From contig BPKK01000001.1 of assembly GCA_026005095.1 (NCBI GenBank), positions 62,001 to 126,000 on the forward strand: 64,000 nucleotides of DNA, in the 5' to 3' direction. Below the pieces are notes generated by a model. That model did not search any database, had not been told where the DNA came from, and was given only the letters and a program-made list of their open reading frames with translations. A program made the position numbers and the translations under genes. Source of the stretch: Silanimonas sp. (GTDB taxonomy: Bacteria > Pseudomonadota > Gammaproteobacteria > Xanthomonadales > Xanthomonadaceae). Shown here piece after piece: positions 38,335 through 47,200 of the stretch (the first letter of the stretch is position 1; the number at the start of each line of letters is the position of its first letter).

Positions 38335-39234
38335 TCAGGCCAGCATCTGTTCGACCGGCAGCACCATCAGGGCGCGGGCGCCGGCCTTCTTCATGTCCTC
38401 CAGCCGCTGCCAAGTCACCGCCGTACGGCACAGGGCCTGTACCGCCACGCGGTCGGCCGAGCCGTCCACCGGGGTGACGATGGGCGCATCGGCGTCGGGC
38501 AACAGCTTCAGCAGGCCCTCGAGCGCGCCGCGCTCGGCCTGCAGCAGCAGCAGCTTCGCGGCCTTCACCGAAAGCACGCCGTCGAGCCGCCGCAGCAGCA
38601 GGTCGGCGAGGGCCTGGCGCTCGTCGTTGAAGGCCTTGGAGGGCCCGGCCAGCACCGCCTCGCTCTCCAGCACCACCGCCACTTCCTTGAGCTGGTTGGC
38701 CGCCAGCGTGCCGCCGGTGGAGACGAGATCGCAGATGGTCTCGGCCTTGCCCAGCCGCGGCGCGATCTCCACCGAGCCGGAGAGCAGTACCGGCTCGGCC
38801 TCTACGCCCTCGTCGCGCAGCCACTTCGCGAGCAGCGCAGGGTAGCTGGTGGCGCAGCGCAGGCCGGAGAGCCGCTGCGGGCCCGGCCAGTCCCAGTCCT
38901 GCGGCACTGCCACCGAAAGCCGGCAGCGGCCGAAGCCGAGCCGGCGCAGCACGGTGAAGGCCTCGCCCTCGCCCTTCGCGCGGCGTTCGCAGTCCTGCTC
39001 GGCCAGCACGTTGAGGCCGACGATGCCGAGATCGCACACCCCTTCGGCGATCAGGCCGGGAATGTCGTCGTCGCGCACCAGCAAGAGGTCGATGGGCAGC
39101 GACTCGCCATAGCAGAACAGGCGGTCGCGGCTCTCGCGGAAGCTCAGTCCGGCGCGCGCGAGCAGGTCGCGGGCAGGCTCGGACAGGCGTCCGGATTTCT
39201 GGATGGCGATGCGCAGGCGGTCGTGCGTCCGCAT
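38335..39234 (-). CDS. hisG: ATP phosphoribosyltransferase HisG (long form)
   Basis: A 299-residue enzyme catalysing the first, feedback-inhibited step of histidine synthesis. It has [40 protein letters not shown], the PRPP loop [22 protein letters not shown], and a C-terminal ACT-like regulatory domain (about residues 215-299, [23 protein letters not shown]). The length indicates the hexameric long form with allosteric histidine binding, so no HisZ is needed. It ends 8 nt before the hisD start. Confidence 0.95.
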   Translation of the reverse strand: MRTHDRLRIAIQKSGRLSEPARDLLARAGLSFRESRDRLFCYGESLPIDLLLVRDDDIPGLIAEGVCDLGIVGLNVLAEQDCERRAKGEGEAFTVLRRLGFGRCRLSVAVPQDWDWPGPQRLSGLRCATSYPALLAKWLRDEGVEAEPVLLSGSVEIAPRLGKAETICDLVSTGGTLAANQLKEVAVVLESEAVLAGPSKAFNDERQALADLLLRRLDGVLSVKAAKLLLLQAERGALEGLLKLLPDADAPIVTPVDGSADRVAVQALCRTAVTWQRLEDMKKAGARALMVLPVEQMLA

Positions 39235-39268
39235 GGTGCGGGCTCCGTGGGAAAGCAGGCGGGAGGGA

Positions 39269-39682
39269 TCAGTGGGTATCGCCGGGGCCGTGGGCGGCCG
39301 GCGCCAAGGCCTCGGCCTGCGGCGCGGCCAGCGCCACTCCGGGCGCCAGATGCCCCAGGCGCTCGGCGGCTACGCGATAGCCGCCGGCGCCAAGGGCGAG
39401 GCAGCGCGCCACGCGGCCGATGGTGGTCACGCTCACCCCGGTGCGCTCGTGGATCTCGCGATAGGCACGCCCGTCGGCAAGCGCCGGCACCACGGCCCAG
39501 CGGTCGGCCATGGCCTCGAGCTCGGCCGGCGTGCACAGGTCGATCAGAAAGCGGCGGAACTCCTCCGGGCCACGCAGGCTGGCAAGGGCCGCCACCAGCC
39601 CCTCGAGACGCGAGGCCACCCCCGGTGCCAGCGGCACCGGGGCATCGGCAAGGGCGGGATCGGGCAAGGTGCGACGCTTCAT
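39269..39682 (-). CDS. hisR: TrpR/YerC-family regulator of the histidine operon
   Basis: A 137-residue helical DNA-binding protein. The TrpR-like core is [51 protein letters not shown], with the helix-turn-helix [22 protein letters not shown] at about residues 76-97. It lies 34 nt upstream of hisG on the same strand. In xanthomonads a TrpR-family protein in this position has been predicted to control his genes (HisR; from memory). The start MKRRTLPDP at 39682 follows a good promoter with an operator-like palindrome; the ORF-track start at 39751 would lie upstream of that promoter. Histidine as corepressor is an inference. Confidence 0.85.
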   Translation of the reverse strand: MKRRTLPDPALADAPVPLAPGVASRLEGLVAALASLRGPEEFRRFLIDLCTPAELEAMADRWAVVPALADGRAYREIHERTGVSVTTIGRVARCLALGAGGYRVAAERLGHLAPGVALAAPQAEALAPAAHGPGDTH

Positions 39683-39690
39683 GGCGCAAG

Positions 39691-39714
39691 AATGTAATAG
39701 CGCGCTATTACATT
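39691..39714. promoter_or_regulatory. Perfect 24-bp palindromic operator for the his regulator
   Basis: AATGTAATAGCGCGCTATTACATT is identical to its reverse complement over all 24 bases. It covers the spacer and the -10 of the promoter ahead of the TrpR-family gene. This is the classic location of an autoregulatory operator for a dimeric repressor. Confidence 0.85.
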
Positions 39715-39720
39715 GGTCAA
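39692..39720 (-). promoter_or_regulatory. Promoter of the hisR-hisGDCBHAFI operon
   Basis: On the minus strand TTGACC (39715-39720), a 17-nt spacer and TTACAT (39692-39697) form a sigma70-type promoter. The ATG of the regulator comes 9 nt after the -10, so the leader would be only a few nucleotides. Confidence 0.75.
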
Positions 39721-39799
39721 GCTGGGCTTGCCGGGGTCTCGACCGCGTCACGGGGATGGTTCAGGCTGGGCCTAGCCGGAGCCCATGAGAGGAGCCCGC

Positions 39800-40342
39800 G
39801 TGATCCATCGCCGTCCCCTGGGAAAACCCTGGCAGGAGGAACTCCGCCTCGAGGACGGGCGGGTGCTCTGGTTGCGGCCGATCTGCCCGGCCGATGCCGA
39901 GCCCCTGCGGATCGGCTTCAGCCTGCTCACCCCGGAAGAGGTGCGGATGCGTTTCCTGCACCCGCTCACCAGCCTCTCCGAGGCCATGGCCCGCAAGCTC
40001 ACCCACATCGATCCGCGTACCCAGTTCGCCCTGGTGGCCGCGGAACCGGAGCCGCCCGGCAAGGCACTGGTGGGCGCGGTGGTGCGGGCGGCGATCGAGC
40101 CGGGCACGCGGCAGGCCGAGTTCGCCATCCTCGTCACCCGCTTCCTCGCCCATCAGGGGCTCGGCACCCTGCTGATGCGGCGCATGCTGCACTGGGCACG
40201 GCTCAAGCAACTCGAGGCCGTCCACGGGGACGTGCTGCAGGAGAACACGGCCATGCTGCACCTCGCCCAGCAGCTGGGCTTCCGTCGCCTGCCCAGCGAC
40301 GAGCCCGGCCTCGTGCGGATCGAGAAGCGGCTGCGCGACTGA
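39800..40342 (+). CDS. GNAT-family N-acetyltransferase
   Basis: A 180-residue acetyltransferase. After WLRPICPADAEPLRIGFSLLTPEEVRMRFL it has the GNAT acetyl-CoA motif FAILVTRFLAHQGLGTLLMRRMLHWA and the following GDVLQENTAMLHLAQQLGFRRLP. The N-terminal segment resembles the C-terminal GNAT domain of protein lysine acetyltransferases of the Pat/AcuI-like acyl-CoA synthetase type, here stand-alone; the substrate is unknown. GTG at 39800 was chosen over ATG 39785 because AGAGGAG lies 6 nt before it. It is divergent from hisR and convergent with the flavoprotein gene, 4 nt apart. Confidence 0.75.
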   Translation: MIHRRPLGKPWQEELRLEDGRVLWLRPICPADAEPLRIGFSLLTPEEVRMRFLHPLTSLSEAMARKLTHIDPRTQFALVAAEPEPPGKALVGAVVRAAIEPGTRQAEFAILVTRFLAHQGLGTLLMRRMLHWARLKQLEAVHGDVLQENTAMLHLAQQLGFRRLPSDEPGLVRIEKRLRD

Positions 40343-40346
40343 AGGC

Positions 40347-42812
40347 TCAAAGCCCGGCCCGGCGCACCTTGCGGAACAGCGCCTCGGCCGATTGCCGGGT
40401 GGCGGCTCCGGTGGGGCAGGCCTCGACGCAACGCGGCCCGCCTTCGATGCCGGTGCAGAGATCGCATTTCACCGCCTTCTTCTGCACCTCGCCCGTCACT
40501 TCCGGCTGGCGGCGGCCGGGCGCCGCGCCCAGGCCGAACAGCAGCCAGAGCAAGCCGCCGCCAGGCTTCGGCGGCAGATCGGGGGCCATCTGGATCACGC
40601 CATACGGGCAGTTGCGCTGGCAGTTGCCGCAGCCGATGCAGGCCTCGCTGATCGTGACCTCGCCGGAAGGACCGCGGCGGATCGCATCCGGCGGACAATC
40701 CTTCATGCAATGCGGGTTCTCGCAGTGGCGGCAGGCCACCGGCAGGTGGATGCGGGCGAAGGTGGCGCCGGCCTCGCGTTTCAGCCGCGAGGTGCCCCCA
40801 TGCGACTCGGCGCAGGCGGTCTCGCAGTTGTTGCACTGCACGCACAGGGCCTCGTCGATCACCAGGATGTCGGAGGCATCGCCCACGCCCTGCTTGAGCA
40901 GGAAGCGCGAGAGTGCACTGCCATCCGCCACGTCCTGCTCGGCGGCGATGTTCTGCTCGGTGCGGGCCATCATGATGGCCTCGAGCGTCTGCCGCAGCGC
41001 CGGGGTGGCGGCGATCAGGCGGCGGATGCGGGTGCTCTCGAACACCAGGGCCTCGGTGAGCACCGAGGCGGTGACGGTGGCGGTACGCGGCCCACCGTCG
41101 AGCATCGCCATCTCGCCCACGTAATTGCCGGCACTGACATAGGCCAGTACCCGCTCCTCGCCTCCCATCCGCTTCGAGACCGCCACCGAACCGCGCCGGA
41201 TCAGGTACAGACCATCGGCCGGGTCGCCCTCGCGGAACAGCACCTGGCCGGCGTTGTAGCGGCGCAGCTGCACCCCGGTCTCGATCAGATCCTCGAGATC
41301 GTCCACCCCGAGTACGGGGCCGATGTACTGCATCACCGCGTTGCGCACGAATGCATGGTCGATGCGCTCGCGCAGGGCCTCCGAGGCACTGATGAGCTTC
41401 AGCATGGTGCGGCGCGGGGTTTCCACCAGTACACAGTCGGTGGCCGCCACCACCGTGGCGGTACGACGGCGGCCCGAGAGCAGGCCCATCTCGCCGAAGA
41501 AGCGCCCGGCACCGAGACCGACCACGCGCGGCGCGCCGTCCTCGCCATCCACCTCTACCTGCACACTCCCCTCGATGATCGAGTAGAAGCTGTTGGAGTA
41601 ATCGTTCTTGCGGAACACCAGCGTGCCGGGGGAAAGCACGTGCACCGTGCTTTCCAGCAGCAATTCGCGGCGCTGCAGCTTGGTCAGCGCCCCCATGATC
41701 GGGTGGCGGCCGAGTTCCTCCACCACCTGCGGCACCGGCACGCCCAGGCGCCAGGGGGCGAGACGCTCGCGCAGCAGCGGCTCGTCCACCGGCTCGACCA
41801 CGTCGCCGTTGATGGTATCCACCACCTCGTGGCCCTGGTTCATGGCCTGCTTGATCAGCGGATAGCCACCAAGAGCTCCCACTACGAATAGGCCCGGCAC
41901 CGTGGATTCGTAGGTTTCGGAAAGCACCGGGATGGCCGCCGGGTCGGCATTCGGGAACTGCACCCCGAAACTCTCCACCAGCTTGCGCGGCGGAATGGCG
42001 CCGGCGCGCACGATGATGCGGTGGCAGGCGATCGACTGCTCGCCCACCTTGCCGTTGAAGACGAAGTTGAGCACCGGCGGCGGCGCCCCGCCCTCCCCCG
42101 TTGCGCCGGGCGGCAGCGGCTCGACCCGGGCGGCGAAGGCTGAGTGCCAGATCCGCAGCTTGCCTGCCCGCTCCATGGCCTGCACGGCATCACGGTTGGC
42201 GTCCTTGCAAACCGTGAACTCCTCCTGCCGGTTCATCAGGTGCACGCGGTTCTTCGGTGCCAGGGCCATGGCGTTCTCGATGCCGGCGTCGCCGGCGCCG
42301 ACCACCACGATGGTCTCGCCCTCGTACTCGTCCGGATCGGAGAGCGTGTACTGAACGTTCGGATGATCCTCGCCCGGCACCCCCATCTTGCGCACATTGC
42401 CCTGCAGGCCGATGGCGAGGATGACGTTGCGGGCGGTGTACTGGCTGCCGTCCTCGCAGCGCACGGTGAACGGCGGCCCCTCGGCATGGCGGTCGATGGC
42501 ATTCACCCGCTTGCCGAGGCGGATGTCGATCCGCTGCGCCGCGATCTCGGCGTTCCAGGTGGCGAGCACGGTCTCGCGCTTGCCGGCGGCGAAGCTCATC
42601 CCGCTGCGCAGCGGCAGGAAACCCGGCTCGGCCATCACGTGCTTGCCCTTCTGGTACTTGAAGAGGGTGTCGGACGGATGCGGGGCGGCTTCGAGCAGCA
42701 CGTAGCGGTTGCCGCGGGCCGCGGCGCGGGAGGCGGCGGAGAGTCCGGCCGGGCCGGCGCCGATGATCACGATGTCGAACTCCGCGGGGCGGTCGTGGGC
42801 ACGCACGGCCAT
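40347..42812 (-). CDS. Flavoprotein - tandem cNMP-binding - 4x[4Fe-4S] fusion oxidoreductase
   Basis: An 821-residue cytoplasmic protein with three parts. Residues 1-345 are a two-Rossmann pyridine-nucleotide oxidoreductase: FAD loop VIIGAGPAGLSAA (18-23) and NAD(P)H loop VVVGAGDAGIEN (172-177), ending VPGLFVVGALGGYPLIKQAMNQG. The redox CxxC of thioredoxin reductase is missing. Residues about 370-480 and 495-610 are two cyclic-nucleotide-binding domains, each with a phosphate-binding cassette (FGEMGLLSGRRRTATV; VGEMAMLDGGPRTATV). Residues 655-800 carry four Cys groups typical of DmsB/HybA-type electron-transfer subunits (CVQCNNCETAC, CRHCENPHCMKDC, CIGCGNCQRNC, CDLCTG...CVEAC). No signal peptide is visible. 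It is the last gene of the multiheme operon and could pass electrons between NAD(P)H and the membrane chain under second-messenger control. That role is inferred. Confidence 0.85.
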   Translation of the reverse strand: MAVRAHDRPAEFDIVIIGAGPAGLSAASRAAARGNRYVLLEAAPHPSDTLFKYQKGKHVMAEPGFLPLRSGMSFAAGKRETVLATWNAEIAAQRIDIRLGKRVNAIDRHAEGPPFTVRCEDGSQYTARNVILAIGLQGNVRKMGVPGEDHPNVQYTLSDPDEYEGETIVVVGAGDAGIENAMALAPKNRVHLMNRQEEFTVCKDANRDAVQAMERAGKLRIWHSAFAARVEPLPPGATGEGGAPPPVLNFVFNGKVGEQSIACHRIIVRAGAIPPRKLVESFGVQFPNADPAAIPVLSETYESTVPGLFVVGALGGYPLIKQAMNQGHEVVDTINGDVVEPVDEPLLRERLAPWRLGVPVPQVVEELGRHPIMGALTKLQRRELLLESTVHVLSPGTLVFRKNDYSNSFYSIIEGSVQVEVDGEDGAPRVVGLGAGRFFGEMGLLSGRRRTATVVAATDCVLVETPRRTMLKLISASEALRERIDHAFVRNAVMQYIGPVLGVDDLEDLIETGVQLRRYNAGQVLFREGDPADGLYLIRRGSVAVSKRMGGEERVLAYVSAGNYVGEMAMLDGGPRTATVTASVLTEALVFESTRIRRLIAATPALRQTLEAIMMARTEQNIAAEQDVADGSALSRFLLKQGVGDASDILVIDEALCVQCNNCETACAESHGGTSRLKREAGATFARIHLPVACRHCENPHCMKDCPPDAIRRGPSGEVTISEACIGCGNCQRNCPYGVIQMAPDLPPKPGGGLLWLLFGLGAAPGRRQPEVTGEVQKKAVKCDLCTGIEGGPRCVEACPTGAATRQSAEALFRKVRRAGL

Positions 42813-42815
42813 GGC

Positions 42816-44204
42816 TCAACCCTCCTTTGCAGCCGGCGCGCGCAGGGCGGCGGCCAGGGCGTCGAGCGCGGCACGGAAGCGTTCGGCGCGGTAATCGTCT
42901 TCCGAGGCCAGGGTGGCACGGGCCCGAGCGAGCAGCGGCCGCAAGGTTTCGGGCTCGGCGAGTTGCCCATCGGCCGCCAGATGCTCCAGCAACGGAGCGA
43001 TCGCCATATAGGCCTGCTCAGCGCCGGCATAATCGCTGTATTCGCCGCTTCGACCGATGGCGATCAGGCGCTGCAGCACGGCGCGCAGTTGCGATGCGTC
43101 GAAAGCCTGTTCGCGCAGGGTCGGAACGAGGCCGTCGAGGCGCGAGAGCACGCGCTTCAGGGCCGCCTGGGGATCGCCCTGCCCGCCGGAGACGGCGAGA
43201 TGCAGGGCCCGCACCTCGTTGCGGAAGGCCGCCGCCTCGTCCGGCGCCACGGCTTCGGTGATCGCCCGCAGCATCAGCAGATGGCCGTCGTTGACCCGCA
43301 CCACGCCCGGCCCTACGCCAAGCCGGGGCGACCAGCGGTTGCTGCCCATCGGCTTGTGGCAGGCATGGCAGTCGAACACCGAGAGCTCCGGGAACAGTCC
43401 GTCGCGCCCGTGCACTGGATGCGCCAGGCGCTCCAGCAGGGCCCGGGCGCCGAACAGCTGGCCCAGGGCCCAGATCCGCCCGGGCGAGAACGCGCCCTTG
43501 CGCCGGATCCAGTCGGCATCGATGGCGTAGTGCGGTGGCTGCAGGGCGGCGAAGGTGCCCACCTCGAAGCCGAGGCGCGGGTGCCCGGCCCCCATGATGC
43601 GGTGCGTGACCCAGCGGTCGGCATCGCCGACATGGCAGGAGGTGCAGAGCCTCGCCTGCCCCACCGGATCGGAGGTCGGGTAGAGGCCATTGGCGAGGTT
43701 GGCGCCATGTGTGGCCTCCGGCGCGGTATGCGCGGCGATCCAGCGCTCGGCCGGCCCATGGCAGCCCTCGCAGGAGATGCCATCACTCACGAGAAAGCGT
43801 TCGCCCTGGAACTCGGCCGCCGGAGCATAGGCGTGGCAGGCCAGGCACTCGCGCGACTCGTGCGCCGGTTTCGGCAAACCGAGCTTGCGGGCAATCGCCA
43901 CGCTCTCCGGCTTCAGCAGGGTGGCATAGGCGCGAGCATGGCGGTCCAGCCGCGCCCAGGTGGTGTACTCGTTGTGCAGCACCACGTCGTCCCAGGCGAG
44001 CACGCTACCGTGGCAGGTGCTGCTGGCGCAGTTCACCACGCCCAGGCTCTTCGCCGGCGTCAGGTCGGGCATCGGGACGGTGGCAGCGAGGCGGACACGC
44101 TGCGCCTCGTCCTCGGCGCTCCAGCCGGGCCCGGCGGCGGCGCTTGCGGCGAGGGAAACGAAGGCAGCGATCAGGCCGAGAGCGGCCACAGGACGAAGGC
44201 TCAT
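42816..44204 (-). CDS. Pentaheme c-type cytochrome (c554-like)
   Basis: A 462-residue exported cytochrome. The signal peptide is ALGLIAAFVSLAASAAAGP. Heme-binding motifs are CASSTCHGS (residues 59-65, a CX4CH type common in c554-like proteins), CLACH (120), CEGCH (145), CTSCH (187) and CHACH (279), giving five hemes. The C-terminal 160 residues have no heme motif and are helical and Ala/Leu/Arg-rich. It starts 4 nt inside the end of the preceding decaheme gene. It is probably a periplasmic electron carrier of the same pathway. The family is inferred from the CX4CH and paired motifs; no function is known. Confidence 0.8.
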   Translation of the reverse strand: MSLRPVAALGLIAAFVSLAASAAAGPGWSAEDEAQRVRLAATVPMPDLTPAKSLGVVNCASSTCHGSVLAWDDVVLHNEYTTWARLDRHARAYATLLKPESVAIARKLGLPKPAHESRECLACHAYAPAAEFQGERFLVSDGISCEGCHGPAERWIAAHTAPEATHGANLANGLYPTSDPVGQARLCTSCHVGDADRWVTHRIMGAGHPRLGFEVGTFAALQPPHYAIDADWIRRKGAFSPGRIWALGQLFGARALLERLAHPVHGRDGLFPELSVFDCHACHKPMGSNRWSPRLGVGPGVVRVNDGHLLMLRAITEAVAPDEAAAFRNEVRALHLAVSGGQGDPQAALKRVLSRLDGLVPTLREQAFDASQLRAVLQRLIAIGRSGEYSDYAGAEQAYMAIAPLLEHLAADGQLAEPETLRPLLARARATLASEDDYRAERFRAALDALAAALRAPAAKEG

Positions 44205-47200
44205 GGGCGACCTCCGGAGGCGCTGGCGGCAGCGGCGGGCGACGGCGTGCCGGGCGTATTGCTCACGCGCCAGACCGTGCCGTCCGGGTTGAGGTAAAGC
44301 TTCTGCATCTCGCGCAGGGTGAAGGGCCGCGAGCCGAGGCGGCCGAACACCGCGATCTGCCCGCCGGTCTCGTCCACCGCCCGGTCGCGGTCGAGCCCCT
44401 TGGAGAGCGCCAGGGCCGGACTGCGCGTGGCGCGGCTGGCGATCAGCTCGGGCCGCGGCTCGGGCGAGAAGCCGTAGAAGTTCGGCTGGCTCTCCGGCGA
44501 GGTGAGCTGGATCACCCGCAGGCCATTGCGGCCATCGGCCACGTAAGCGAAGAGCGAGGCATTGGTGGAAGCCACCACCACGTCGCGGGCATCGTTGATC
44601 GCACCTTCGGCGGTGAAGCGGGTGAGCAGGCGCGGCTGTACCGGCCGGGTCACGTCCACGATCGCCAGCCCCTCCTCGCCTGCCGCCACATAGGCATAGG
44701 TGCGGGCCACGTAGACGCGGCGGGCATCGCGCATCGGCACCGAGGCCGGCAGGAGGCGGGGCGCTCCCATGTCGGTGATGTCGGCAACGTGCAGGCCACT
44801 GCCCGCGGTGATGAAGAGGTAGCGGAACTGCACCGCGGTGGCGCGGGCATCCTCCAGCGGAATGAAGGCCTTGGCCCGGGGCTTCAAGGGGTCGTCGAGA
44901 TCGACGATCTGCACCCCGCGCGGGGTGGTGACGTAGGCGTAATGCCCGGCCACCACGATGTGCCGGGCCCCGGTGAGCACCCCGTCCTCGTTCCAGGTGG
45001 CGGCGCGACTGAGGAAGTTGTTGCGCGGCTCGCCGTCGGCGAACGTGTCCACGTTCACCACGATCAGGCCTTCCTCGGCATCGACGATGAAGGCGTAGTG
45101 GTAGATCGGGTGGAAAGGCTGCTCCTGGTTGGTGACCCGCATCAGCTCGCCCTGGTTCTTGAAGGGGGCGACGGGCTGGTTGGTGGGCAGAGCCATGCAG
45201 GTGGCGTTCTTCGAGGGCACATGGGCGTCGTGCCCCAGCGGCGAGAAGGGCGCGCGGATGATCCGCTGCGAGAAGCCCTTGTTCGGCAGCGAGGCGACGT
45301 CGTACACCCGGAATCCGCCTCGCCCTTCGGCGACATACAGGTACTCGCCGCGCAGCTGCACGCAGTTCGCCGGACCGTCGCTGCCGATGCCGTAGGCCTC
45401 GCGTAGCTGCCGCCCTCGTGCCTGGTGCTGGCGGAAGAAATCCGGGTAGGCCATGCGCTGCAGGTAACTACCGATCACCGCCTGCGGCTCGTCGAGTTCG
45501 GTCACGCCGATTCCCTCGACGTGGCGCTCCTCGCCCACCATGGCATAGGCACCGACGAAGTTGACGAAGTTGGTCCCCTGCAAGAGCAGCTGCGCCATGA
45601 TGGCGTTGTTGTCCTCGTTCACCGAGACATGGCAGTCCTCGCACTGCTTGGTCTCGGTGAGCCGCTCGGTATGCGGGTAGTGCGGGGCGAAGGCCTGCGA
45701 GGAATAACCGCTCGCCGCCACCGGCGGCTGCTGCACGTAGATGCGCTCGCGGTTGATGTTCTGCGAGCTCAGCACCAGCGCCGAGCTGGAGCGGATCGGA
45801 GCGATGCGGTTGCCCTTCACCGTGCCGTGCAGGCCGAGCTGGAACACGTCGTCGCGCACCACCTGCACGTTGTAGGTGGCGTAGTTGCGCGTCTCGCCGC
45901 CTTCGTAGTGATTGCGCTCGGTCTTCCAGTTGGCCTGGATCGGCAAATGGCAGCCGGCGCAGCTCGTGGTCCAGGAAAGATGGCAGGTGAAGCACTCCAT
46001 CTTCTCGTCGTCATGCGCCAGCGCCATGTCGGAGGCATTGGCGAAGGCGGCGGCGGCATTCCATTCGCCGCGGCGGCCGGCTTCTCCGGCCGGCATCAGC
46101 TTGGCCCGCGCCGCCTTCTCGTTGTACTCGGGGCTGGCCGGGTTCACCGAATCCCGGGTCAGGCTCACCTTCCACTCGAGATCGGGGTACAGGGCCGAGC
46201 GCTGGTAAAGCGCGCCATCACGCCATTCGAAGCGCGGCCGGCCATCCGGGGTGCGCAGCAGCGAGAGGTCCATGCCGCCGGGGCGGGCCGCCGGGCCGGA
46301 GGTGGTGAGGGTGGGATAACGCCTGGCCGTGCCATGGCAGTCGGCGCAGGTGATCTCGATCGCCGCCGCCACCTCGCCATAGATATGGCCATTGCCATGC
46401 ATGTCCTGGGCGAAATGGCAGTCCACGCAGTGCATGCCCTTGTCGAGATGGATCGAGGACAGGTGCACGGCCTTCTTGAACTTCTCCGGATCGTCGTTCG
46501 CCACCACCCGGCCCTCGGCATCGAGCAGGTTGCCCTGGCGGTCGCGTTTGAACACGGCGCGGAATACCCAGCCATGGCCGTGGTAGTCGGCGAACTGGGT
46601 GTGCTTCAGCGTGGGGTTGAGACGCGAGATCTCGGCGAGGTATTCGGGATCCGACCACTTGCCGCGGATCGCCGCCTCCTCGGGGTTGCGCAGGTTGATG
46701 GCGCGGATCTCGGCGGCGCTGGGGTAGCGCTGCTGCTCGGGCCAGAGCGCCTCGGCATCGGCCTCGTAGTCGGTCTGCACATAGCCATAGAACGAGTTCA
46801 CGTAGATGTTCGGCTGGTGCATGTGGCAGACCATGCACTGCGAAGAGGGAATGGCCCGGGTGAACGCATGCTGGATCGGGCTGCCGCTCCTGTCCTTCGG
46901 GATCGTCGGATCGAGAGTGGCGGTGAAACCACGGTTGCCATGCACCGCGTAGGGACCGGAATGCCTAGGATCGCGGTCGTTGGCATACACGGTATGGCAG
47001 GCCGTGCAGCCCGAGCTGCGGTAGTCGCCCGGGTTGTCGTTGGTGCCCAGCATCCACAGGTGCGGGTCGTTGAGACGGGTCTTGGTGAGGTTGATCACCG
47101 GCACCGCCACCCGGTTGCCGGTGCCAGGGCCGCGGTTCGACTGCCGCAGGTCCGGCCGGCCCGGCTCGTCGAGGCGCTGCAGGAAGCCCAGCACGTTGGG

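Noticed and set aside
40347-42812. Annotation as thioredoxin-disulfide reductase
   Set aside because: The two Rossmann loops match, but the redox CxxC is absent and most of the protein is CNB and Fe-S domains.
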